Source: Hymenobacter artigasi
GTDB lineage: Bacteria > Bacteroidota > Bacteroidia > Cytophagales > Hymenobacteraceae
Direction: 5' to 3'
DNA length: 64,000 nt
Assembly (NCBI RefSeq): GCF_012275535.1
Contig: NZ_JAAVTK010000003.1
Coordinates: 1-64,000 of the forward strand
A program made the translations under genes and the position numbers. Below are positions 8,533-17,377 of this stretch, piece by piece. How positions within the stretch are numbered: the first letter of the stretch is position 1; the number at the start of each line of letters is the position of its first letter. The notes below the pieces were generated by a model. The model was not told the origin of the DNA. It was given only the letters and a program-made list of their open reading frames with translations, and searched no databases.

Positions 8533-10938
8533 CTACAGCTTCAGCAGCCGGCGCGCAGCTTGCTGGCTGGGGTTGCGCACCCGTAGCAGGTACACACCGG
8601 CCGGCACGGCCCGCACATCCAGCCCCACGACTTGGCCGCCATTTATGGGTTGCGTCAACAGCAGCTGGCCGCTGAGGCTGAGCACCTCCACGGTACCAGG
8701 CTGCGCGGGCCAGGCCGTAAGGTCCACCATCACCTTATCGGCCATCGGGTTTGGGCTGAGGGTGAGCGTGGTAAAACGGGCTTCGAGGTTCACGGAAGCA
8801 ACCGGCGAGTAACTGACCGTGCCATCGGCATCCACCTGCCGCAGGCGGTAGTAGCTCAGGCCGGCCAGGGGCTGGGTATCGGTGGCCAGGTATTCAGCAA
8901 TGGCCGTGGAATTGCCCTGACCTTTGATGGTCAGCAATTTGGTAAATTCCTGGCCATCGGCGCTGCGCTCAATGGCGAAGTACGCGCTGTTTTTCTCCGA
9001 AGCGGTGGCCCAGCTTAGCACCACGCGGCCATTGGCAGGCGTGGCAGCAAAGCGGGTGAGCTCCACGGGCAACGGTACGATGACGCAAGCCGTCACGGTA
9101 GCCGCCACCGAGCCCGTTTGCACATTGAAACCTTTGTTGGTAACGGGTCCGGTGCCCGGCGTACTATCGCAGAAATCCAGCAGGCCCGAGGCCCCAAAGC
9201 CGAAGAAGGAATTAGTGCTCACGCCCGCCACGCGCACGCTGCCGCTGGTTGCCGTCGGCGAGCCGTTGAAGGTGCCGCTGTTGGTAAAGTTGCCGGTGAC
9301 GTTCAGACGCCCGGCATTAGTGAAGGCGCCGCTGCTCACATTCTCAAAATACCCGGCGGCGGCGCTCAGCGTGATGGTGCCGTTGTTGACGGTGGTGGCC
9401 TTGTTGCTGTAGTAAGTGCCCGGGCTGATGGTGCCGTTGTTGGTGGTGGTAGCCCCGGAGTTTTGGTTGTCGTAGTAGCCGCCGGGCGCAATGCGGCCGT
9501 TGTTGGTAGTGGTGCCGCCGTTCACGTAGTTTCCGCCGGGGTTGATGGCGCTGTTCACCACCACGGTGCCGGTGCTCGAGCCGGTGGTGAAATTGCCGGT
9601 GGGGTTCAGGGTGCCGTCGTTGGTGGTGGTGCCGCCGTTGTTGGTATAAGCAGCCGTGGCAATGGTAGCCCCCGCATTGTTGGTAAGCGTGCCGCCGGTC
9701 ACCGTCACCGAAGTCGTGGCCGTGATGCTGTTGGCATTGGTGGTGGTGCCGCCACTCTGGGTGTAAGTTGCCGCCGCGATGGTTCCGCTCGCACTGTTGG
9801 TAATGGTGCCGGAATTGGTGTACGCGGCCGCCACGTTTATTGCGCCGCTGTTGGTGGTGGTGCCGCTGTTGGTATAGGTAGCCCCACTGGCAGTCAGGCT
9901 AATAATACCGCTATTGGTGGTAGTCCCGCTGGTGGTATAGCTGGCAGTAGGGGTAATGGTACCGGTATTAGCAAGGGTGCCACTGGTCGAAAAGCTGCTG
10001 GCATTCCAGGCAGCGCGGTTATCAATGCTGCCCGCGCTGCTGATGCCCGCGTTGGTATTCACCGTGCCCGCGTAATTGATAATGGAGGTGCCGGCAGAGG
10101 GCGAAATGCTGCTGCTGAAGGTGAGCGTGGGCGTGCCGCCGTTGCTGGCGTTGCTGATGGTGGTGGTGCCGCCAAAAGCCAGCGAGCCAATCGTGGCCGT
10201 GGCCCCGGCGCGGTTGCTGAAAGTATTGGTGCCCGAAGGAAACGTAATGGCTGCGGTCCAGGTACCGTCATTGGTCAGGGCAAAATTTCCCGCCCCGAAG
10301 CTCTGCACCGGCTGCGACCACGTTGCCCCGGCATTGTTGGTGAGCGTGAAGTTGGTACTGATTCCCCCCAGCGTATTCGTCCAGGCACCAGAGTTGATGA
10401 TGGTCACCGGGTTGGTTTGCACCCCATAGCTGATGGCATTCCAGGTGCCGGTGTTGTTGATGGTCACGCCATTGAGCGGCGAAAACTGCGTCCCACCTGG
10501 CCCCCAACTCCCGGCGTTATTCACGGTGCTGCCCACAGCTATGCCACTGTAAAAATTGCCCGTCCAGGTGGCCCCGGCGTTGTTATTAATGGTGGTGGCG
10601 GCGCTAATACTGTTGCCGCTGCCACTGATGGTGCTGCCGGAATTATTGTTGACGGTGCAGCCCGTTGCGTTCACACTCAATGCGCCGCCATAGCTGATGC
10701 TATTAAAATTGACCGTGCAGTTGCTATTGGCCACGGTAATACTGCCTGAATAGCCACCACTTACGTTGATGGTAGTCCCGGATAAGCTGGTGGTGTATGC
10801 CACACTGCCACCCGTGAGGGAAACCTGGGCGAAGGCAACTGGCCCTACCACCATCAGCAACAACAACAGGAGAATGCGGCAGCAACGGTCAGTATCGGAC
10901 AAAACGCAGAAAAAGGGAGTATTTTTTAAAAAAATCAT
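8533..10938 (-). CDS. T9SS type A sorting domain protein with Asn/Thr/Gly repeats
   Basis: 801-residue secreted protein. The signal peptide (ILLLLLLMVVGPVAFAQ) is followed by about 550 residues of degenerate short repeats of the type TNSGTITNSG and NNAGATW, which look like a parallel beta-helix adhesin. A conserved linker region follows (PVELTRFAATPANGRVVLSWATASEKNSAYFAIERS, a fibronectin-like module common in T9SS cargo). The last ~75 residues are a type A C-terminal sorting domain (SPNPMADKV, GVYLLRV, ending RRLLKL). It should be exported by the type IX system and attached to or shed from the cell surface. An ATG at 10938 is preferred over an upstream GTG. Confidence 0.88.
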   Translation of the reverse strand: MIFLKNTPFFCVLSDTDRCCRILLLLLLMVVGPVAFAQVSLTGGSVAYTTSLSGTTINVSGGYSGSITVANSNCTVNFNSISYGGALSVNATGCTVNNNSGSTISGSGNSISAATTINNNAGATWTGNFYSGIAVGSTVNNAGSWGPGGTQFSPLNGVTINNTGTWNAISYGVQTNPVTIINSGAWTNTLGGISTNFTLTNNAGATWSQPVQSFGAGNFALTNDGTWTAAITFPSGTNTFSNRAGATATIGSLAFGGTTTISNASNGGTPTLTFSSSISPSAGTSIINYAGTVNTNAGISSAGSIDNRAAWNASSFSTSGTLANTGTITPTASYTTSGTTTNSGIISLTASGATYTNSGTTTNSGAINVAAAYTNSGTITNSASGTIAAATYTQSGGTTTNANSITATTSVTVTGGTLTNNAGATIATAAYTNNGGTTTNDGTLNPTGNFTTGSSTGTVVVNSAINPGGNYVNGGTTTNNGRIAPGGYYDNQNSGATTTNNGTISPGTYYSNKATTVNNGTITLSAAAGYFENVSSGAFTNAGRLNVTGNFTNSGTFNGSPTATSGSVRVAGVSTNSFFGFGASGLLDFCDSTPGTGPVTNKGFNVQTGSVAATVTACVIVPLPVELTRFAATPANGRVVLSWATASEKNSAYFAIERSADGQEFTKLLTIKGQGNSTAIAEYLATDTQPLAGLSYYRLRQVDADGTVSYSPVASVNLEARFTTLTLSPNPMADKVMVDLTAWPAQPGTVEVLSLSGQLLLTQPINGGQVVGLDVRAVPAGVYLLRVRNPSQQAARRLLKL

Positions 10939-10958
10939 ATATAAAATTTTAAGCAGCA

Positions 10959-10988
10959 CAAATATATAATTTAGGTACTGTACACCAA
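10959..10988 (-). promoter_or_regulatory. Bacteroidota promoter of the T9SS-cargo gene
   Basis: On the minus strand TTG (10988-10986), exactly 19 bases, then TATATTTG (10966-10959), a full match to the Bacteroidota consensus. The local sequence is AT-rich against a GC-rich background. The ATG at 10938 lies about 20 bases downstream. Confidence 0.7.
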
Positions 10989-11355
10989 TATATTAGCTAA
11001 GTCCAGCCCACGAACAAAGGGGCCCGTACTGATTACAGATGGCTTCGCTCTACGACCAACGCCTTCTATCACCCAATGAAACTCTGTTTTTGGCCGACCA
11101 ACAATTCCCCATCTTTTTTGGGCTACCGCGCATTTTTTTCGAATTGCTGACTGCACCGGCTTATAGGATGGGCGGCGAGGGCCGGCTACCCCGTTGAGGC
11201 TTGTCGCAAGTTGAAGCCAACCTGGTTGTCCAGGCTTCAACCGTTCAGCGCGCTGGTGCAGCTTCTTCACGCCGGTACGACGGTTCGTCTGGCCCAGGCG
11301 ATAGTTCGGCAACTGCGGCTTTGCCCAGCGGCGGGTCCGTTGCCACCTTTGGAAT
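10989..11355. other. intergenic stretch with one hairpin
   Basis: About 370 bases with no supportable gene. The only clear structure is a hairpin at 11210-11241, in which GTTGAAG pairs with CTTCAAC and an inner CCTGG pairs with CCAGG. Minus-strand open frames here lack family features. Confidence 0.4.
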
Positions 11356-12309
11356 ATGAAAACGCCCTCCCTTACCTGCCCGGCCCTGTTCCGCCTCATC
11401 TTCCTGCTGCTGTTCGCGGCTACCAGCGCCCACGCTGCGCCCGTGGCTTTAGCAAACGGCACGCCTACCGTCACCACCTCCGATGGGGTGCGCCTGTATG
11501 TGCGGGTGGCGGGCCAGGGCCGCCCCTGCGTGTTTGTGCACGGCGGCCCCGGCGCGGGCTCCGAATTGCAGGAAACCCTGGCCGGCCCCCTGCTGGAGCA
11601 GCAGTTTCAGATGATTTACCTCGACCAGCGCGGCAGCGGCCGCTCGGCCAGCTCAACAACCAAAAGCTACGGCCTGGCCCGCCAGGTGCAGGATTTGGAG
11701 GAGCTGCGCCAGCAGCTGCACCTCGATAAATGGGTGTTGCTGTCACACTCTTTCGGCGGCCTCATTGCCACGGCCTACGCCCGGCAATACCCCGGGCACA
11801 TACTGGGGCTAGTGCTCAGCAACAGCATTCTGAACCTGCCGGCTTCTATGGAAAGCCTGGCCACCAACGGCTACGCCCTGCTGCCGCCCGCCGCCCGCGC
11901 AGCCGTCAATGCCACCGCGCCGCTGCCCCAGCGCTTCGGCATGGTGATGGGCCTGCTCAACCAGCAGCACCTCATGGACCAGCTCATGTACGCCACCGAC
12001 TCTACGGCCGCCCGCGTGGCCCGCATCAGGCCGGCCCAGCCGGCCAACCACGACTTTGCGGCCTCCCTCTACCAGCCCGGCGTTATCGACGGCTACCTGG
12101 AGGATTTCACGGCGGCCACCCCCACCCTGCGGATGCCCGTGCTGGTACTGCCCGGCCAGGCCGATGCCGTGACCGGTCCCCAGCACCAGTCCTTCCACTT
12201 CCCCAATCAGCGCGTGGTGCCCATGCCGGGCAAGCACAATGCCCTGCTCGAAAGCCCGCAGGAAGTAAGCCGGGCGCTGGCCGCCTTCGTGCGCCAGCTG
12301 CCAAAGTAG
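11356..12309 (+). CDS. alpha/beta hydrolase, proline iminopeptidase-like (S33)
   Basis: 317 residues with a signal peptide (ending AHAAPVA), so probably periplasmic. The oxyanion-hole motif HGGPGAGSE, the DQRGSGRS segment, the nucleophile elbow SHSFGG (Ser in a SxSxG variant), an acid in LPGQADAVTG and the base His in PGKHNALLES place it with prolyl aminopeptidase-like alpha/beta hydrolases. The first position of the nucleophile elbow is Ser rather than Gly, a mild deviation. The substrate could be a short peptide or an ester; the sequence does not decide. It stands alone between a long intergenic region and the convergent prmC. Confidence 0.8.
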   Translation: MKTPSLTCPALFRLIFLLLFAATSAHAAPVALANGTPTVTTSDGVRLYVRVAGQGRPCVFVHGGPGAGSELQETLAGPLLEQQFQMIYLDQRGSGRSASSTTKSYGLARQVQDLEELRQQLHLDKWVLLSHSFGGLIATAYARQYPGHILGLVLSNSILNLPASMESLATNGYALLPPAARAAVNATAPLPQRFGMVMGLLNQQHLMDQLMYATDSTAARVARIRPAQPANHDFAASLYQPGVIDGYLEDFTAATPTLRMPVLVLPGQADAVTGPQHQSFHFPNQRVVPMPGKHNALLESPQEVSRALAAFVRQLPK

Positions 12310-12365
12310 CGTCGCCCGTCGGCCCAGAAGCTGTCCCGCCCAGCAGCCCGCCCGTTGGGATGCGG

Positions 12366-13223
12366 CTACCGGCGGGTGCCGCGCACCACGCGCGCCTTCC
12401 CGAACATATCGGACAGCACGCGTACATCCTCAAAATCATCTGGCGTGAGCAGGGCCGCTGTTTCAGCGCCTAGTGCTTCGTTGATTTCCAGATAAATATT
12501 TCCGCCAGTGCACAGCAGCGCTCGGCCCACCTCGGCTAGGCGGCGGTAGAAAAGCAGCGGGTCGGCATCGGGCACAAACAGCGCGGTGGCGGGCTCCCAG
12601 GCCAGCACGTTGTCGCGCATTGCGGGGCGCTCGCTTTCGCGCACGTAGGGCGGGTTGCTCACCAGAATATCCAGCGAGCCAGGGGCAATTTCCTCCGGTA
12701 ATCCCTTCAAAATATCAACTTGCTCAAACGCCACCCCGGGCGCGAAACGGGCGGCATTGCGCCGGGCCACGGCCAGCGCTTCGGCCGAAATATCCACGGC
12801 CAGCACCTCGGCGGCGGGCAGTGCGCGGGCCAGTGCCAGCGCCAGGCAGCCCGAGCCCGTGCCCACGTCGAGCACGCGCAGGCCCGGCCGGCCCGCCTGC
12901 TCCTGCCGGATGAGGTGCACCAGCTCTTCGGTTTCGGGGCGCGGGATGAGGGTGGCGGGCGTCACCTCCAGCTCCATGTCGGCAAAGTAGGCGATGCCCA
13001 GCACGTACTGCACCGGCTCGTGGGCCAGCAGGCGGGCCAGTAGCGGCTGCAGTGCGGCTTCCGCGCCGTCGGCGATGGGCTGCTGGGCCTCCATCATGCG
13101 CTCCAGGGCATCGAGTTGCAGCAGGTGCTCGGCGACGAGCGCGGCAACGGCTTGCGCTTCGGGCTGGGGGTAGATGGGGAGTAGCGCAGTAGTAACCGAG
13201 GTGGTGAATTGGCGAACGTTCAT
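12366..13223 (-). CDS. prmC: peptide chain release factor N5-glutamine methyltransferase
   Basis: 285 residues. PrmC/HemK methylates the Gln of the GGQ motif in release factors RF1 and RF2 using S-adenosylmethionine. Visible are the N-terminal helical domain, the SAM-binding motif VLDVGTGSGCLAL, and the signature NPPY (VSNPPYVRESE) that holds the target Gln. The ATG at 13223 is chosen because the frame upstream overlaps the divergent ribD promoter and has no family similarity. The -7 box lies five bases before this ATG. Confidence 0.95.
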   Translation of the reverse strand: MNVRQFTTSVTTALLPIYPQPEAQAVAALVAEHLLQLDALERMMEAQQPIADGAEAALQPLLARLLAHEPVQYVLGIAYFADMELEVTPATLIPRPETEELVHLIRQEQAGRPGLRVLDVGTGSGCLALALARALPAAEVLAVDISAEALAVARRNAARFAPGVAFEQVDILKGLPEEIAPGSLDILVSNPPYVRESERPAMRDNVLAWEPATALFVPDADPLLFYRRLAEVGRALLCTGGNIYLEINEALGAETAALLTPDDFEDVRVLSDMFGKARVVRGTRR

Positions 13224-13228
13224 TACGA

Positions 13229-13236
13229 CAAAGGTA
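13229..13236 (-). promoter_or_regulatory. -7 box of prmC
   Basis: TACCTTTG on the minus strand, ending five bases before the prmC ATG, implying a leaderless or nearly leaderless mRNA. No convincing -33 box is visible. Confidence 0.45.
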
Positions 13237-13265
13237 GCGCCGCGCCCCAGCGGCGGCCCGGCCCT

Positions 13266-13273
13266 TACCTTCG
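13266..13273 (+). promoter_or_regulatory. -7 box of ribD
   Basis: TACCTTCG on the plus strand, five bases before the ribD ATG at 13279. It mirrors the prmC box on the other strand, giving a compact divergent promoter of only 55 bases. Confidence 0.4.
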
Positions 13274-13278
13274 CCCCC

Positions 13279-14316
13279 ATGGAAAACGATGATGCCCTGT
13301 TCATGCGCCGCGCCCTCGATTTGGCACTGCTTGGCACTGGCTACGCCCGGCCCAACCCCCTGGTAGGCTGCGTAGTAACCCACGAAGGCCGCATCATTGG
13401 CGAGGGCTGGCACAAAAAGCACGGCGGCCCCCACGCCGAAGTAAACGCCCTGGCGGCGGTAGAAAACCAGGAGCTGCTGAAAAAAAGCCGCGTGTACGTG
13501 ACGCTGGAGCCCTGTGCCCACCACGGCAAAACGCCGCCCTGCGCCGATTTGCTCATTGCCAAGGGAGTGCCCGAAGTGGTGATTTGCAACGAGGACCCCT
13601 TCCCGCTGGTGGCCGGGCGCGGCATCGAGAAGCTGCGCGCCGCCGGCGTGCACGTCGAAACCGGCTTGCTGGCCGAAGAAGGCCGCTGGCTGAACCGGCG
13701 CTTCTTCACCTTCCACGAGAAAAAACGGCCTTATCTGGTGCTGAAATGGGCCGAAACAGCCGACGGCTTCCTGGCCGGCCGTTATTTCCAGCAAGTGCAA
13801 ATCAGCGGGCCGCAGGCGGGGCTGCTCACGCACAAGTGGCGCACCGAGGAGCAGGGCATTCTGGTGGGCACGCGCACGGCCCTGCACGACAACCCGCGCC
13901 TGAGTGCCCGCGACTGGCCCGGCGCCCAACCTACGCGCCTCGTCATCGACAAAAACCTGAGCCTGCCGCCCACCCACAACCTGCTCGACGGCTCGCAGCC
14001 CACCATCATCTACACCTACCGCCAGCCGCGCCACGCCACCAACCTCGACCACGTCATGCTCTCCGAGGCCGACGACCTGCTGCCCCAGGTGCTGGCCGAC
14101 CTCTACCAGCGCCAGGTGCAGTCGGTGCTGGTCGAAGGCGGCCCCACGGTGCTCAACGCGCTGCTGAACGCCGGACTTTGGGATGAAATCCGCGTGTTCC
14201 GCTCGCCCATGAAGCTGGGCCAGGGCATTGCCGCGCCGTGCCTGGGCCACGGCGGCCTGCGCGAGCGCACAAACGTTGGGGCCGATGAGCTGTTTTGGTA
14301 CGTGAACGATAAGTAA
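13279..14316 (+). CDS. ribD: bifunctional riboflavin deaminase/reductase RibD
   Basis: 345-residue enzyme carrying out deamination and reduction of the pyrimidine intermediate in riboflavin synthesis. The N-terminal deaminase domain (residues ~1-145) has the zinc motif HAEV plus EPCAHHGKTPPCADLL. The C-terminal reductase domain begins near KRPYLVLKWAETADGFLA and carries the VEGGPTVL NADPH-binding signature. ATG 13279 gives the canonical start ENDDALFMRRALDLA. No other rib genes are adjacent, so the pathway is dispersed. A long palindrome follows two bases after the stop codon. Confidence 0.95.
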   Translation: MENDDALFMRRALDLALLGTGYARPNPLVGCVVTHEGRIIGEGWHKKHGGPHAEVNALAAVENQELLKKSRVYVTLEPCAHHGKTPPCADLLIAKGVPEVVICNEDPFPLVAGRGIEKLRAAGVHVETGLLAEEGRWLNRRFFTFHEKKRPYLVLKWAETADGFLAGRYFQQVQISGPQAGLLTHKWRTEEQGILVGTRTALHDNPRLSARDWPGAQPTRLVIDKNLSLPPTHNLLDGSQPTIIYTYRQPRHATNLDHVMLSEADDLLPQVLADLYQRQVQSVLVEGGPTVLNALLNAGLWDEIRVFRSPMKLGQGIAAPCLGHGGLRERTNVGADELFWYVNDK

Positions 14317-14317
14317 C

Positions 14318-14389
14318 GCGGGCTTCTAGTCCGCGAACGCACCTTTAAAATACGTCTATCTAAAATTCATTCGCGGACTAAAAGCCCGC
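14318..14389. repeat. long inverted repeat downstream of ribD
   Basis: Arms of 20 bases (14318-14337 and 14370-14389) with one mismatch, sharing GCGGGCTT and TCCGCGAA, around an AT-rich 32-base loop. It lies between ribD and the tandem sulfoxide reductase gene. Confidence 0.75.
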
Positions 14390-14402
14390 ACTACAAGCAA
14401 TT

Positions 14403-14885
14403 ATGGCCGAAACCCTTGCCCTCGACACCACGCTCACCAAAGCCGAGCAGTACCGGCAGCTCCTGCCCCAAATCGAAGCCCTCACTACCGGCGAGCCCGA
14501 CCTCGTTGCCAACCTGGCCAACACGGCCGCCGCGCTGCGGCAGGCGTTCGGCTTTTTCTGGGTCGGCTTCTACCTCGTGAAGGGCGAAGAGCTGGTGCTG
14601 GGCCCATTCCAGGGTCCCATCGCCTGCACGCGCATCCGCCAGGGCAAGGGGGTGTGCGGGGCCAGCTGGGCCCGCGCCCATACCATCCTCGTGCCCGACG
14701 TGGAGGCTTTCCCCGGCCACATCGCCTGCAGCTCCGATTCGAAATCCGAAATCGTGGTGCCCATTCTCAAAAATGGCCTGGTCGTGGCCGTGCTCGATGT
14801 CGACAGCGACCAGCTCAACGATTTCGACCAGGACGACCAAACCGCGCTGGAGCAGCTAATGCAGCTAGCCGCCACCTGGTTCTAA
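14403..14885 (+). CDS. msrC: free methionine-(R)-sulfoxide reductase (GAF domain)
   Basis: 160-residue single GAF domain enzyme that reduces free L-methionine-(R)-sulfoxide, an oxidative-damage repair function in the cytoplasm. The three conserved cysteines of the fRMsr family are present in IACTRI, KGVCGASW and HIACSSDSKSE, the last being the catalytic segment. Length matches the E. coli enzyme (165). ATG 14403 is the only sensible start. The stop codon is the first base-triplet of a huge inverted repeat that runs to the stop codon of the convergent psd gene. Confidence 0.93.
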   Translation: MAETLALDTTLTKAEQYRQLLPQIEALTTGEPDLVANLANTAAALRQAFGFFWVGFYLVKGEELVLGPFQGPIACTRIRQGKGVCGASWARAHTILVPDVEAFPGHIACSSDSKSEIVVPILKNGLVVAVLDVDSDQLNDFDQDDQTALEQLMQLAATWF

Positions 14886-15068
14886 CCACTGATTAGCGCG
14901 GATTTTAGCGGATTTCACGGATTTTGTGAACGATTAAAATCAACAAAAAAGGCTTGCCAATTGGCAAGCCTTTTTTGTTCTCCTGACACCTTTATGAGTC
15001 TCTGGATGACTGGCAATAATCGTCCACAAAATCCGTGAAATCCGCTAAAATCCGCGCTAATCAGTGGT
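14885..15068. repeat. stop-to-stop long inverted repeat with central terminator
   Basis: Arms of about 52 bases (14885-14935 and 15017-15068) differ at one position plus one end base. Each arm contains GCGGATTTTAGCGGATTTC. The left end overlaps the last base of the msrC stop codon and the right end overlaps the last base of the psd stop codon. A perfect terminator palindrome sits in the loop. A degenerate relative lies before psd at 15731-15775. Confidence 0.9.
14945..14976. terminator. perfect bidirectional terminator
   Basis: A 32-base perfect palindrome: A6, GGCTTGCCAATTGGCAAGCC, T6. It serves both convergent genes and lies in the loop of the surrounding long inverted repeat. Confidence 0.9.
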
Positions 15069-15730
15069 CAGACTTTCAGCTGGCAAATGACGGTTTCGCC
15101 GCCTTTCACCTTCTGGCCCAGCTCCACTTTCACTTCGGTATCCAGCGGCACGAACACATCGACGCGTGAGCCGAACTTGATGAAGCCGAACTCTTCGCCC
15201 TGGCTCACTTCGTCGCCCTCGTTCACGTACCACACAATGCGGCGGGCCATTGCCCCGGCAATCTGCCGGAAGAGCACGAGCGGGCCGGCATCGGACTCTA
15301 CCACCACGGTGGTACGCTCGTTTTGGGTGCTGCTTTTGGGATGCCAGGCCACTAGGTAGTTGCCGGGATGGTACTTAAAGTACTTCACCAGGCCCGAAAT
15401 GGGGTTGCGGGTAACGTGCACGTTGATGGGCGACATGAAGATGCTGATTTGCTTGCGCTCATCCTCAAAATACTCGGGCTCAAACACGTTCTCAATCACC
15501 ACCACCTTGCCATCGGCCGGAGCCAGCAGCAGGTCTTCGTGGGTGAACAGGTGCCGGAACGGACTCCGGAAGAACTGGAGAATCAGCAAAAAGATGATGA
15601 CCGTGGCCCCGGCAAAGAGGCGGTTCACCAAATCCTGGCCCCGATTGAACTGGAACATGAGCAAATTGAGCGCCAGCAGAATCAGCAGCGTAACAAACAG
15701 AATGCGTCGTCCTTCTTTATGAATCTTCAT
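15068..15730 (-). CDS. psd: phosphatidylserine decarboxylase family protein
   Basis: 220-residue pyruvoyl enzyme that makes phosphatidylethanolamine from phosphatidylserine at the inner membrane. It is of the short PSD-A type. Two hydrophobic segments (ILFVTLLILLALNLLMF and a second near residues 35-50) precede the catalytic domain, with LLAPADGKVV, the NVHVTRNPISG segment, and GSRVDVF where the Gly-Ser bond is normally self-cleaved to give the pyruvoyl group. ATG 15730 gives the family start MKIHKEGRRIL. It depends on CDP-diacylglycerol from the nearby cdsA, although pssA is not in the window. Confidence 0.93.
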   Translation of the reverse strand: MKIHKEGRRILFVTLLILLALNLLMFQFNRGQDLVNRLFAGATVIIFLLILQFFRSPFRHLFTHEDLLLAPADGKVVVIENVFEPEYFEDERKQISIFMSPINVHVTRNPISGLVKYFKYHPGNYLVAWHPKSSTQNERTTVVVESDAGPLVLFRQIAGAMARRIVWYVNEGDEVSQGEEFGFIKFGSRVDVFVPLDTEVKVELGQKVKGGETVICQLKV

Positions 15731-15775
15731 AATCACTGATTTTCGCTGATTAACCGTGATTTCGCTGATTTCAGC
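15731..15775. repeat. degenerate CTGATT repeat upstream of psd
   Basis: Contains three near copies of a CTGATT or GTGATT unit (CACTGATTTTCGCTGATTAA and CGTGATTTCGCTGATT). It resembles the arms of the 14885-15068 element and may be a decayed half copy lying directly before the psd ATG. Confidence 0.5.
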
Positions 15776-15922
15776 ATAGTCAATCGGCGCAACAAGCCGC
15801 CCGGCCGGGCAAATTACGGCCAGAAACAGAAACGGCACGGACCAAGCGGCCCATGCCCTTTCTTACACACAACAAAATAACAACCGGCCCGGCGAATTTA
15901 CTGCCGGATTTACCTTTCTATT

Positions 15923-17212
15923 TTAGAAGCCGCCGCGGAACTTGTAGGTCTGGGCCACTTTGTCGATGCTCACGACGTAGGCCGCGATGCGCATCGGGAT
16001 TTTATATTTCACACTGGTCTGGTACACCTTCTCGAAGGCGTCGGACATGATGCGGTCGGCGCGCTCGGTCACCATTTCCTCGGTCCACTTAAAGCCCTGG
16101 CGGTTCTGCACCCACTCGAAGTACGACACCGTGACGCCGCCCGAGTTAGCCAGAATATCCGGCACCACGAGGATGCCCTTTTCGTTGATAATCGAGTCGG
16201 CCGAGGCCGAAGTGGGGCCGTTGGCACCCTCCACGATGAGCTTGGCCTTGATGTCGCGGGCGTTGTGCTCGGTGATGACATCCTCCACGGCGGCGGGTAC
16301 CAGCACGTCTACGTCGGCGGTCAGCAGGTCGTCGGCATTCTCCATCAGCGTGGCACCGGCGTAGCCATCGAGGCGGCCGTTGTGCACGTTTTTGTAGGCA
16401 ATGGCTTCGTCGATGTTGATGCCATCGGCGTTCCAGTAAGCGCCCGATACGTCGCTCACGGCCTTAATCTTTACCCCTTTCTCGCTCAGCAGCTTGGCGG
16501 CCCACGAGCCTACGTTGCCAAAGCCCTGCACGGCGGCCGATACTTCGGTGGGTTCCAGGCCCAGCTTGGCCAGGGCGGCCAGCGCGGATACCATTACGCC
16601 ACGGCCGGTGGCCTCGGTGCGGCCCAGCGAGCCGCCCATTACCAGCGGCTTGCCGGTTACTACGGCGGGCGAGGTTGCACCTACCGTTTTCGAGAATTCG
16701 TCCATCAGCCAGGCCATTTCGCGCGGGCCGGTGCCCATGTCGGGGGCCGGAATGTCGCGGTCGGGGCCGAACACGTCTTTCAGGGCCAGCGTGTAGGCGC
16801 GGGTGAGGCGCTCCAGCTCGCCGGCGCTCATGGTGGTAGGGTCACAAATGATGCCGCCCTTGGCCCCGCCGTAGGGAATATCAACCACGGCGCACTTCCA
16901 GGTCATCCAGGCTGCGAGGGCCTTCACCTCGTCGAGGTGCACGTGCTTATCGTAGCGAATGCCACCCTTGCTGGGGCCGAGGATGGTGTTGTGAATCACG
17001 CGGTAGCCTTCGAACACGCGCAGCTTACCATTGTCCATCGTCACGGGCAGGTTCACGATGACCTGCTTATCGGGCGCTTTGAGAACGTTGTAGGTTTCGT
17101 CGTCGAGGCCGAGGATTTCGGCCGCGATGTTGAAACGCGACATCATGGATTCGAGCGGATTTTCGCGGTCCATTATCGGAGCCGGCTCCTTGTACACAGT
17201 GTGGGCTGCCAT
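15923..17212 (-). CDS. gdhA: glutamate dehydrogenase (Glu/Leu/Phe/Val family)
   Basis: 429 residues. It interconverts glutamate and 2-oxoglutarate plus ammonia with NAD(P). The catalytic Lys region is GPSKGGIRYDKHV followed by KCAVVDIPYGGAKGGI; the Rossmann motif is VQGFGNVGSWAAKLL; the C-terminal segment VSYFEWVQNRQGFKW is typical of the hexameric small GDHs. The length is that of class II GDHs. The start at 17212 is supported by a promoter upstream. Cofactor preference cannot be read safely. Confidence 0.95.
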   Translation of the reverse strand: MAAHTVYKEPAPIMDRENPLESMMSRFNIAAEILGLDDETYNVLKAPDKQVIVNLPVTMDNGKLRVFEGYRVIHNTILGPSKGGIRYDKHVHLDEVKALAAWMTWKCAVVDIPYGGAKGGIICDPTTMSAGELERLTRAYTLALKDVFGPDRDIPAPDMGTGPREMAWLMDEFSKTVGATSPAVVTGKPLVMGGSLGRTEATGRGVMVSALAALAKLGLEPTEVSAAVQGFGNVGSWAAKLLSEKGVKIKAVSDVSGAYWNADGINIDEAIAYKNVHNGRLDGYAGATLMENADDLLTADVDVLVPAAVEDVITEHNARDIKAKLIVEGANGPTSASADSIINEKGILVVPDILANSGGVTVSYFEWVQNRQGFKWTEEMVTERADRIMSDAFEKVYQTSVKYKIPMRIAAYVVSIDKVAQTYKFRGGF

Positions 17213-17269
17213 TCGGGAAGGGGATTTAGGGATGGGGTTGGGTGGGATAACAGGTACGGTTTAGGGCCG

Positions 17270-17299
17270 CAAAGGTATTGCTTTTGTCAGTAGCGCGAA
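17270..17299 (-). promoter_or_regulatory. promoter of gdhA
   Basis: On the minus strand TTCG (17299-17296), a 19-base gap (spacer 17278-17295 plus flanking base), and TACCTTTG (17277-17270), followed by a ~55-base leader to the ATG. Upstream part overlaps the GCGCGAAG repeat at 17289-17377. Confidence 0.5.
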
Positions 17300-17377
17300 G
17301 TGATGTTTCGCGTCTCCGCGCATTTTGCCCAACGGCACGGGGAAGGTGGGAAGATGCGAAGCGGCGCTTCGCACTAC
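17289..17377. repeat. imperfect inverted repeat, GTAGCGCGAA family
   Basis: Left unit begins AGTAGCGCGAAGTGATGTTT and right unit ends GCGAAGCGGCGCTTCGCACT plus AC. The outer AGTAG/CTAC and GCGAAG parts pair. It resembles the elements at 40925 and 49889. The right end includes the cdsA stop codon (17374-17376). Confidence 0.55.

Noticed and set aside
9118-10749. 543-codon plus-strand frame opposite the T9SS cargo gene
   Set aside because: Arises from the repeated NSG codons read in antisense; no start context or homology features.
10971-11477. Minus-strand frame upstream of the hydrolase gene
   Set aside because: Overlaps the hydrolase start on the other strand and has no recognisable family; insufficient support.
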